Positions 7,129-13,323 of a stretch of DNA of 22,733 nucleotides are shown piece after piece (the first letter of the stretch is position 1; each line of letters opens with the position of its first letter). The translations under genes and the position numbers were made by a program. The DNA is from an uncultured Mollicutes bacterium (lineage in GTDB: Bacteria > Bacillota_I > Bacilli_A > RF39 > UBA660): contig UQQI01000024.1 in assembly GCA_900543055.1 (NCBI GenBank), positions 1 to 22,733 of the forward strand, given 5' to 3'. Below the pieces are notes generated by a model that did not search any database, was not told the origin of the DNA, and saw only the letters and a list, made by a program, of their open reading frames with translations.

Positions 7129-7542
7129 ATGAAAAGATTAATGGATAGTAATATTTATGATACGTCATCTACAATAGTAATTGTAGGAAGTTGTTTAAAA
7201 AATATGCAACCTGAAGGTTTTGAAAAATTAAAGAAAATTTCTAGTAATATATATGAATTATGTTTAGAAGAGACTCATGTTAATATGGCAATTACTAAAG
7301 TAGGTGGAATGTTAAGAACAGGTAAAGTTTCTGAACTAATTTTTGCAAGCGTTGATAAGTCTCCTCATTGTATACAACTTCATTATATTCAAGATGAATT
7401 GAGAAAGTTAATGGATTTATCTAATGTTTCAATTAAAAATTATGTTGTTTCTAATAATGAATTAGTTGAAGTATCAGAAGATGTTATTTCTTTATCTAAA
7501 AATTTGACAAAGATAAATGCACTTAGTAGTGAAAGTGAATAA
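7129..7542 (+). CDS. Conserved-looking protein of unknown function
   Basis: A 137-residue soluble protein starting four bases after the previous stop, with GTAGGAG as ribosome-binding site inside the upstream gene's end. It opens with a hydrophobic strand TIVIVGSCLKN that looks like the first strand of an alpha/beta fold. It then holds a Cys-Leu-Glu segment (YELCLEETHVNM), a Gly-rich TKVGGMLRTGKV turn and a strand before DKSPHCIQLHYIQDEL, where the Ser-Pro-His-Cys cluster is a candidate active or metal site. These dense, unusual motifs suggest a conserved enzyme-like or cofactor-binding domain, but I do not recognise the family. The operon position after a HAD phosphatase gives no firm hint. 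Confidence 0.7.
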   Translation: MKRLMDSNIYDTSSTIVIVGSCLKNMQPEGFEKLKKISSNIYELCLEETHVNMAITKVGGMLRTGKVSELIFASVDKSPHCIQLHYIQDELRKLMDLSNVSIKNYVVSNNELVEVSEDVISLSKNLTKINALSSESE

Positions 7543-7568
7543 ATGTTTAAGAGGTGATATTAAAAGAT

Positions 7569-7590
7569 AAAAAGTGCCTTTTTCCTTTTT
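7569..7590 (+). terminator. Terminator-like hairpin after the HAD operon
   Basis: AAAAAG (7569-7574) pairs with CTTTTT (7578-7583) around a TGC loop, followed by a T-rich tract. The stem is nearly all A-T pairs, so it is weak alone, but it sits 26 bases after the stop and just before a new promoter. Confidence 0.5.
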
Positions 7591-7614
7591 ATTTATTTTT
7601 TAGATATTTTAGTG

Positions 7615-7620
7615 TATAAT
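7615..7620 (+). promoter_or_regulatory. -10 element of the Nudix gene
   Basis: A perfect TATAAT, with only a T-rich -35 region. It lies 23 bases before the preferred ATG, leaving a short leader that contains AGGGTG as the ribosome-binding site. Confidence 0.45.
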
Positions 7621-7643
7621 ATGACTTGTTTAGTAGGGTGTTT

Positions 7644-8207
7644 ATGGAATTAAGAGAATTAATTGAAAATTATAAGCCATATAATGAGCAAGAAAAGTGT
7701 GATAAAGAATTAATATTAGAATATATAGATACATTTGATGATGTCCTTACAAGAGATAATAAAATGTGTCATTTTACAGCATCTAATTGGATAGTAAATA
7801 AAGAAAGAACAAAAGTATTAATGATATATCATAATATATATGATTCATGGGCTTGGACTGGTGGACATGCTGATGGAGATAGTGATTTACTTCATGTTGC
7901 ACTTAAAGAAGCAAATGAAGAGACAAGTTTAAAAAATTTGAAAGTACTAAATGATGGAATATTTGGAATGCAGATAGTTACTGTAGATAGTCATATTAAA
8001 AGAGAAAAATTTGTATCATCTCATGTACATTTAGATTGTTGTTTCTTATTAGAAGCAGATGAGAATGAAGAGCTAAAAATAAAAGAAGATGAAAATAGTG
8101 GTGTTTGTTGGGTTGATATTAATGAAGCAGAAAACTTAACAAAAGAAGAAAAAATGAAACCAATTTATAGAAAATTAAATGAAAAATTAAGAGAATTAAA
8201 TGTTTAA
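7644..8207 (+). CDS. Nudix hydrolase
   Basis: Hydrolyses a nucleoside diphosphate linked to another group, often to clear damaged nucleotides or signalling compounds. The 187-residue protein has a helical N-terminus, a short strand pair (WIVNKERTKVLMIYH), and the Nudix box at about 73-95: GGHADGDSDLLHVALKEANEET, with the metal-binding Glu pair in NEET. The Gly-His-Ala-Asp opening in place of the usual Gly-Gly-x-x-Glu is typical of one Nudix subgroup and keeps the spacing. The ATG at 7644 is chosen over an upstream TTG because AGGGTG lies just ahead of it. It is transcribed alone: a promoter precedes it and a good terminator follows. The substrate is unknown. Confidence 0.9.
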   Translation: MELRELIENYKPYNEQEKCDKELILEYIDTFDDVLTRDNKMCHFTASNWIVNKERTKVLMIYHNIYDSWAWTGGHADGDSDLLHVALKEANEETSLKNLKVLNDGIFGMQIVTVDSHIKREKFVSSHVHLDCCFLLEADENEELKIKEDENSGVCWVDINEAENLTKEEKMKPIYRKLNEKLRELNV

Positions 8208-8213
8208 TTTATG

Positions 8214-8235
8214 AAGTACTTTTGTACTTTTTTTT
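8214..8235 (+). terminator. Rho-independent terminator of the Nudix gene
   Basis: AAGTAC (8214-8219) and GTACTT (8224-8229) form a perfect stem around a TTTT loop, followed by a T-run to 8235. It ends where the next promoter's -35 box begins. Confidence 0.85.
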
Positions 8236-8262
8236 GACAATTTTTTAAAAATAAAATATAAT
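8234..8262 (+). promoter_or_regulatory. Consensus housekeeping promoter
   Basis: TTGACA at 8234-8239 and TATAAT at 8257-8262, both perfect, with an ideal 17-base spacer. The leader contains a G-rich AAAAGGGGGG site before ATG 8290. This is the strongest promoter visible in the window, and its -35 overlaps the tail of the preceding terminator. Confidence 0.9.
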
Positions 8263-8289
8263 ATTCTACCTAAAAAGGGGGGAAATATT

Positions 8290-9012
8290 ATGATAGCTAT
8301 TAAAGGTGTTAATGATGATGAAATAATGAGAAGGTTTATAGAGTTTAAGAAAAAATATTTAGATGCTTACAGAGAATTTGATAGAAATTTAGCAGATTAT
8401 ATTGAAGATAATTTTTTTACATTTGTTTATTCTCCAGCAGCACCTGATGTTTTAATGCAGGTATATGAATTATGTGGAATAGAATCACAGGATGGAACTT
8501 TTTATAATGCTCATTTAGATAGATTAAAAGATATTTATGGACTTGATAAGAACATTGTAGAAGTAGCATCTGGTGTAATACCTAGTTTTGCAAAAAAGAT
8601 ATATAAAGAACAAATGAGGCTAGGTAAAGGAACAATTACTATATATGAACCAGATTTATTATTTGAAAAAGAAGAATCTTGTCCTAAGATGGTAATTAAT
8701 AGAAAGAATTTTAATTCTACTTGTAATATTAAAGATAGTGATTTAATTGCAGGATTATTTCCGTGTGAGGCTACAGAACCTATTATTGAAGAAGCTTGTA
8801 AATATGATAAGGATTTCTATGTTGCAATGTGTGGTTGTGTACATTTTAGAAATGCTAATATTCCTTATAGTGAAAGTAATAGTAGATTATACCAAAGTTA
8901 TGTAATAGATTTAGCAGATAGACTTGTTAGTAATAATAAAGAGTTAGTAGTAGATATGCTTGATGATAAATATTTAGTTCCATATCCAATAATATATACA
9001 AAGAAAAAATAA
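8290..9012 (+). CDS. Unknown protein with a Rossmann/methyltransferase-like core
   Basis: A 240-residue soluble protein. A helical N-terminal part precedes a possible class I Rossmann core: NIVEVASGVIPSFAKKI (about 88-104) looks like a motif I strand, loop and helix; TITIYEPDLL (115-124) resembles the acidic end of strand 2; and DLIAGLFPCEATEPIIEEA (151-169) resembles strand 4 and its following helix. A CGC pair (181-183) and a further strand complete it. The usual GxGxG of methyltransferases is not met (AxGxI instead), so SAM binding is inference only. The gene has its own consensus promoter, a strong ribosome-binding site and a strong terminator, so it is probably a highly expressed single-gene unit. 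Confidence 0.65.
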   Translation: MIAIKGVNDDEIMRRFIEFKKKYLDAYREFDRNLADYIEDNFFTFVYSPAAPDVLMQVYELCGIESQDGTFYNAHLDRLKDIYGLDKNIVEVASGVIPSFAKKIYKEQMRLGKGTITIYEPDLLFEKEESCPKMVINRKNFNSTCNIKDSDLIAGLFPCEATEPIIEEACKYDKDFYVAMCGCVHFRNANIPYSESNSRLYQSYVIDLADRLVSNNKELVVDMLDDKYLVPYPIIYTKKK

Positions 9013-9021
9013 TATACTTTG

Positions 9022-9053
9022 ACATGTTTTAATAGAAAAACATGTTTTTTTTT
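9022..9053 (+). terminator. Strong Rho-independent terminator
   Basis: ACATGTTTT (9022-9030) and AAAACATGT (9037-9045) form a perfect 9-bp stem around a six-base loop, followed by a run of T to 9053. It lies ten bases after the stop of the preceding gene. Confidence 0.9.
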
Positions 9054-9077
9054 GATAATATGTTAAAGGGTGATTTT

Positions 9078-10658
9078 ATGGGAAAGACATTATATTATTA
9101 TGATGGTATTAGCTTAAAAAAATATTGTAAAAATAATGATATAAGTTATCCAAAAATACTTAATCGTATAAAACAAATAACTAATAATCATCCTGATTAT
9201 GATATAGACAAAGTTATATCTTTTGCACTTTCTTCTTCATTTAATAGTAGTAAATATTATTATAAAGGTGTTTTATTAATAAGATATTGTGAAGATAATA
9301 ATTTAAATTATGATACTATTAGGAAAAGAATTTATACTTTGAAAAATAAATATCCTAATACTTCTTTAGATGATATTATTGATATTGCTATTAATAAGAC
9401 TTTAAATGATTCATGTAAATATTATTATAATGGAGTAAGTTTATATGAATATTTTAAAAATAATGATGTTGATTATATGAGTATTAAGGGAAGAATAAAT
9501 TATTTAAAGAAGAATGGTAGCAATTTAGATGATGTTAATATTGTTAAATTTGTAATAGAAGAGTATAAAGATTTTAGAAAATATTATTATAATGGTATGA
9601 CTCTATATAGGTATTGTATTATTAATAAGATTAGTTATCATACTGTTATTGATAGAATCTATAAATTATTAAATGATGGTTATTCAATAGAAGAGTGTAT
9701 TGAAAAAAGTATAAATGATGATTTTAGTAATAATAAATATTATTATAATGGTATTCCAATTACTGAGTATTGTCGTTTAAATGATTTGGACTATAACAAA
9801 ATGATTTCATATTTAAAAAATTTAAATTTAGTTGATAAGAAAAATATTAGTGATGAATTAATTAATAGATTTACTTATAAGTGTAAGTTAAGAGATATTA
9901 AATATTTTTTTAGAAATTATGATAATTTAGATAATATTACTATTAATAAATATATAGATATATTAGAAATAGATAGAGAAAGTATAAAATATTTAATAAG
10001 TAATAATTTTAATTTAAAACAAGCAATTAACTTTATTTGGTATTTTGGAGTGTATGATGAAAAATATAAAATAAATAATGAGATATTTGATTATTATACT
10101 AATTTTAACTATCAAGAAAAGTTTGATTTAAAAGAGTTAATTGGTTTATATAAAAGTGGAGTTAAGGATACTAGAGAAGAAATGTATAGAGACTGTTTTT
10201 TTAATGTTAGAAAAGTAAAAAGTGAAATATTTAAAAAGTATCCTGGGATTTACTCTAGTGATTTAGAGGAAGAGTTAAATGATATTGGAGATTGTACTTT
10301 AATGGAAATATTTGAAAATAATTGTTGCAACGAGAAGGGACAAATTCTTAATTATTTGATGATTATTTTAAGATATAAAATGTATGAATATATAAAAGAT
10401 TATTTTAATAATAAAAAAACTAAAGTTTTAGATAATTTAGAAAAAGTAGATTATTATGAAGATTCATTTTCTACAATTACTGTTGATTTACCAAAAGATT
10501 TAAGAAATATTTTAACTTTAAAATTTGTATATTTATATGACTTTTATGATATTAGTAGGATACTTAAAATTAGTTTTGATGAAGTAGTTGAAAAATATAA
10601 TTTGGCTATTAAATATTTAAGAGATGATAAGAAAGTATTAGTTTATAAGAGAGGATAG
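9078..10658 (+). CDS. Sigma-factor-like protein with five N-terminal HTH-like repeats
   Basis: A 526-residue protein. Residues 6-265 hold five tandem units of about 52-55 residues with the pattern KYYYxGxxLxxYCxxN, then xxxYxxIxxRIxxL; they begin near Tyr6, 60, 115, 169 and 221. Each looks like a small helix-turn-helix. A helical middle follows. Residues about 366-440 resemble sigma-70 region 2: a SDLEEELNDIG stretch, a hydrophobic helix, then GQILNYLMIILRYKMYEYIK. Residues 468-515 resemble region 4: LPKDLRNILTLKF, then DISRILKISFDEVVEKY, then AIKYLR. Both are judged by eye. The ATG at 9078 is preferred over one 36 bases upstream because GGGTGAT precedes it and the upstream codon lies in the terminator. 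No promoter is obvious between that terminator and the start. The role is probably specialised transcription initiation or DNA binding; this combination is new to me. Confidence 0.7.
   Translation: MGKTLYYYDGISLKKYCKNNDISYPKILNRIKQITNNHPDYDIDKVISFALSSSFNSSKYYYKGVLLIRYCEDNNLNYDTIRKRIYTLKNKYPNTSLDDIIDIAINKTLNDSCKYYYNGVSLYEYFKNNDVDYMSIKGRINYLKKNGSNLDDVNIVKFVIEEYKDFRKYYYNGMTLYRYCIINKISYHTVIDRIYKLLNDGYSIEECIEKSINDDFSNNKYYYNGIPITEYCRLNDLDYNKMISYLKNLNLVDKKNISDELINRFTYKCKLRDIKYFFRNYDNLDNITINKYIDILEIDRESIKYLISNNFNLKQAINFIWYFGVYDEKYKINNEIFDYYTNFNYQEKFDLKELIGLYKSGVKDTREEMYRDCFFNVRKVKSEIFKKYPGIYSSDLEEELNDIGDCTLMEIFENNCCNEKGQILNYLMIILRYKMYEYIKDYFNNKKTKVLDNLEKVDYYEDSFSTITVDLPKDLRNILTLKFVYLYDFYDISRILKISFDEVVEKYNLAIKYLRDDKKVLVYKRG
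9093..9872 (+). repeat. Array of five diverged in-frame repeats, about 160 bp each
   Basis: The DNA motif AAATATTATTATAATGG or a one-base variant starts repeats 2-5 (near 9250, 9417, 9580 and 9736), with a diverged ATTATTATGATGG in repeat 1. Spacing is 156-165 bp, set by the repeated protein domain. Between these anchors the DNA has diverged a good deal, so the array is old rather than a recent expansion, except for the conserved Tyr-Tyr-Tyr-Asn-Gly codons. Confidence 0.85.
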
Positions 10659-10676
10659 ATTATACTTTCTTTTTTC
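10629..10676 (+). terminator. Terminator overlapping the end of the repeat/sigma-like gene
   Basis: AAGAAAGTAT (10629-10638) and ATACTTTCTT (10662-10671) form a perfect 10-bp stem followed by a T-run. The left arm lies inside the coding region, so the 23-base loop contains the stop codon. The stem is exact, but the loop is longer than usual. Confidence 0.55.
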
Positions 10677-10690
10677 TTACAAAATTGTAA
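10677..10690 (+). promoter_or_regulatory. Probable operator for the Bce-type response regulator (site 1)
   Basis: TTACAA and TTGTAA flank AA, giving a perfect 6-bp dyad. A 13-of-14 identical copy lies upstream of the ATPase gene at 12469. It resembles the ACAAA/TTTGT palindrome known for GraR of the same regulator family. It lies about 35 bases upstream of the -10 box. Confidence 0.6.
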
Positions 10691-10724
10691 TATACTTAGG
10701 AACATATATTTATTTAAATAGTGT

Positions 10725-10730
10725 TATAAT
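10725..10730 (+). promoter_or_regulatory. -10 element of the regulator/kinase genes
   Basis: A perfect TATAAT, with no recognisable -35 at the right distance (ACATAT at 10702-10707). A missing -35 next to an upstream dyad is what an activator-dependent promoter would show. The regulator's ATG follows at 10772 with a GGTGAG ribosome-binding site. Confidence 0.5.
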
Positions 10731-10771
10731 ATAAGCAATTAAAAGTAATTAGAAATATTATGGTGAGTAAA

Positions 10772-11434
10772 ATGAAGAAGATATTAATTGTAGAAGATGA
10801 AGAAGTAATTAGAAATGAACTTAAGATATTACTTGAAAATTCTGGGTATCAAGTTTTTGTACTTGATAAGTTTAATAATACTAAGAATGATATTATGAAT
10901 ATTAAGTGTGATTTAATTTTACTTGACATTAATCTACCTAATATAAATGGAGAATTAATATTAAAAGAAGTTAGAAAAGAATCTAATATTCCTATTATTA
11001 TAGTTACTAGTAGAGCACTTGAAGTAGATGAGGTTTTATCTATGTCATATGGAGCTGATGACTATATTATTAAGCCATATAACCCAACTATTTTATTACT
11101 TAGAATACAAAATGTATTTAAGAGAATGGAAAATAATAGAGATGATTTATTTTATGATGATATTGTTGTGAACGCAAAGAAAGGTTATTTAGAAAGTGAT
11201 GGTAAAATATTAGAACTTACAAAGAATGAGATGATAATATTTACTTATCTTTTAAGTAATAGAGGGAGAATTGTTAGTCGTGACGACTTGATGACTGATT
11301 TATGGAATAATAATGAATATATAAATGATAATGCTTTAACAGTAAATATAAGTTGATTAAGAAATAAACTACAAGAATTTGGTCTTTCTGAGAGAATTGA
11401 AACTAAGAAAGGGTTAGGATATAAGTTATTATGA
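10772..11434 (+). pseudogene. bceR: OmpR-family response regulator (BceR-like), interrupted by an in-frame TGA
   Basis: DNA-binding regulator of a peptide-antibiotic sensing module. The receiver is complete: acidic EDEE (8-11), phosphorylated Asp52 in LLDINLP, Thr79-Ser80 and Lys101-Pro102. The winged-helix effector starts near 125 and reads normally to NALTVNIS, where codon 195 is TGA (11354-11356). The same frame then continues LRNKLQEFGLSERIE to KKGLGYKLL and a TGA at 11432-11434 that overlaps the kinase ATG. The family consensus at the interrupted site is VNxxRLRKKL, so the lost residue was probably Arg. The break lies in the recognition helix, so the truncated product should be phosphorylatable but not bind DNA, unless the TGA is read through. 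Start 10772 is chosen for its GGTGAG site rather than ATG 10760. Confidence 0.85.
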
Positions 11435-12450
11435 GTTTTAAAAAATATTTATTAGATAAAAGTATGCAAATATTTATTACTATTTCTGGATTTATAATTA
11501 CTATATTACTATTAAATGCTTTTAAAGTAGAAAGAGATTTAATATTAGTTATATCAATTATATTTATAATAGTAATAGTTTTAAATATATTTTTTGATTA
11601 TTATAAGAGAAATAGTTTTTATAGGAAAATATTAAATATACTTAGTAGTTTAGATAAGAAGTATTTGGTTCTTGAGATGATTAATAAACCTAATTTTTAT
11701 GAAGGAAAATTATTTTATCAAATGCTTTATGATATTAATAAATCTATGTGTGAGAATGTTAAAGAATATAGTTTAAATATTAATGACTTTAAAGAATTTG
11801 TGGAGATGTGGATACATGAAGTTAAAATTCCGATTTCTAGCTTAATACTTCTTAATCATAATCATTCTAATGAGATTGATAGAAAGTATGTTGAACAGAT
11901 TAGAAGACTTGATAATTATGTTGATCTAATATTATATTATGTACGTAGTGAAAATGCTGAGAAGGATTATACTATAAAAGAAAAGAGTCTAAGTGAGATT
12001 GTTAAAAATGTGGCATTAAAGAATAAAGATGATTTATTAGAAAATGATGTAAGATTAGAAGTTTCTATTCATAATGAATTGGTTTTAACTGATGCGAAAT
12101 GGTTAGAGTTTATTTTGAATCAGATTATTAATAATAGTATTAAATATAAAAGAGATGAAGTAGATTCATTTATAAAGATTGAGGCGGAAACTAAGATGGA
12201 TAAGGTGTTTTTAAGTATTACTGATAATGGTATTGGTATTCCTGATAGTGATATTTCTAGAGTCTTTGAGAAGTCTTTTACTGGTATTAACGGAAGAATT
12301 AAGGCAAAATCTACGGGAATGGGACTTTATATTGTTTACAATTTATGTAAAAAAATGGGTCATAAAATAATGATTGAGTCATGTGTTTCTTCTTATACTA
12401 AAATTACTATTGTATTTTCTTTAGGAGGCTTTTATATGATTAATGATTGA
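11431..12450 (+). CDS. bceS: Intramembrane-sensing histidine kinase (BceS-like)
   Basis: Partner kinase of the regulator just upstream. The 339-residue protein has two membrane helices (about 13-30 and 38-56) joined by only a few residues, so there is no external sensor domain. This is the hallmark of kinases that take their signal from a BceAB-type transporter. The phosphoacceptor His129 lies in FVEMWIHEVKIP, the N box in NQIINNSIKYK (about 230-240), G1 in ITDNGIGIP (263-271), the F box in VFEKSFTG and G2 in STGMGLYIV (294-302). The ATG overlaps the regulator's stop as ATGA. Unlike its three partners it shows no lesion. It ends in TGA, one of only two genes here that do. Confidence 0.93.
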   Translation: MSFKKYLLDKSMQIFITISGFIITILLLNAFKVERDLILVISIIFIIVIVLNIFFDYYKRNSFYRKILNILSSLDKKYLVLEMINKPNFYEGKLFYQMLYDINKSMCENVKEYSLNINDFKEFVEMWIHEVKIPISSLILLNHNHSNEIDRKYVEQIRRLDNYVDLILYYVRSENAEKDYTIKEKSLSEIVKNVALKNKDDLLENDVRLEVSIHNELVLTDAKWLEFILNQIINNSIKYKRDEVDSFIKIEAETKMDKVFLSITDNGIGIPDSDISRVFEKSFTGINGRIKAKSTGMGLYIVYNLCKKMGHKIMIESCVSSYTKITIVFSLGGFYMIND

Positions 12451-12468
12451 TTATTAATTATTTTAATG

Positions 12469-12492
12469 TTACGAAATTGTAATAATTTGTAA
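12469..12492 (+). promoter_or_regulatory. Probable operator for the response regulator (site 2) before bceA
   Basis: TTACGAAATTGTAA (12469-12482) matches site 1 at 13 of 14 bases. A further half-site AATTTGTAA (12484-12492) repeats AAATTGTAA exactly ten bases, one helical turn, downstream. A TACAAT at 12526-12531 could be the -10; no good -35 is seen. This is consistent with regulator-activated expression of the transporter. Confidence 0.6.
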
Positions 12493-12556
12493 TATTAGAA
12501 GTGTGATTAATATTTTTTCTTGTACTACAATGTATAAAGAAAGGAGATATTATATT

Positions 12557-13323
12557 ATGAGTGAGATTTTAAAGATTGATAAGATAGAGAAATATTATGG
12601 AAATAAGTCTAGTCTTACAAAGGCAATTGATAATTTATCGTTTAATGTATATGAAGGAGAATTTGTTGCGATAATGGGAGCAAGTGGCTCTGGAAAGACT
12701 ACTCTTTTAAATTGTATATCTACAATTGATAAAGTTACATCTGGACATATTTATGTGGCAGGTAATGATATCACAAAATTAAGAGGAAATAATTTAAATA
12801 AGTTTAGAAGGGAAGAGTTAGGTTTTATATTTCAAGATTTTAATTTACTTGATACTTTAACTGCTTATGAAAATATTGCTCTTGCTCTTTCTATTCAAAA
12901 TATTAAAGAAAAAGAGATATCTGATAGGATTAAAAGAGTTTCTGAGGAGTTAGATATTAATAGTGTTTTAGGTAAATATCCATATCAAATGAGTGGAGGT
13001 CAAAAACAAAGAGTTGCTAGTGCTAGAGCAATTATTACTAATCCAAAATTAATACTTGCAGATGAGCCGACTGGAGCACTTGATTCAAAGTCTTCTAAAA
13101 TGTTACTTGAAAAATTTAATTATTTAAATAAAGAGAATAAGGCAACTATTCTTATGGTTACACATGATGCTTTTACAGCTAGTTATTCATCTAGAGTTTC
13201 TTTATTAAAGATGGAAAAATTTTTAATGAGATTAGAAGAGGTAATGATTCAAGACGAGATTTTTTTGATAAGATAATTAATGTTGTGACAACGCTTGGTG
13301 GTGATTTAAGTGATGCTCTTTAA
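12557..13323 (+). pseudogene. bceA: BceA-like ABC transporter ATPase with a frameshifted C-terminus
   Basis: ATPase of a Bce-type transporter that senses and removes cell-wall-active peptides. The ABC core is complete: Walker A GASGSGKTT, Q-loop FIFQDFNLLD, signature MSGGQKQRVASARA, Walker B LILADEPTGALDS and the switch His in MVTHD. At about 13200-13204 (a T-run in GTTTCTTTATT) one base appears missing. In the current frame the protein runs on to TAA 13274-13276 with an unrelated tail. In the shifted frame the family-typical end continues as FIKDGKIFNEIRRG and KIINVVTTLGGDLSDAL to TAA 13321-13323, overlapping the permease start as expected. About 215 of 255 residues are unaffected, so activity may survive. 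Start 12557 is chosen for the AAAGGAG site just ahead; an ATG at 12503 has none. Confidence 0.85.

Noticed and set aside
9042..9077. Upstream ATG at 9042 as start of the repeat/sigma-like protein
   Set aside because: That ATG is in the right arm of a strong terminator and would add Phe-Phe-Phe from its T-run; ATG 9078 has GGGTGAT just ahead.
9250..9760. CRISPR-like array (regular repeats of AAATATTATTATAATGG)
   Set aside because: Spacing of 156-165 bp is too long, the intervening segments are themselves homologous, and everything lies in one open frame encoding repeated protein domains.
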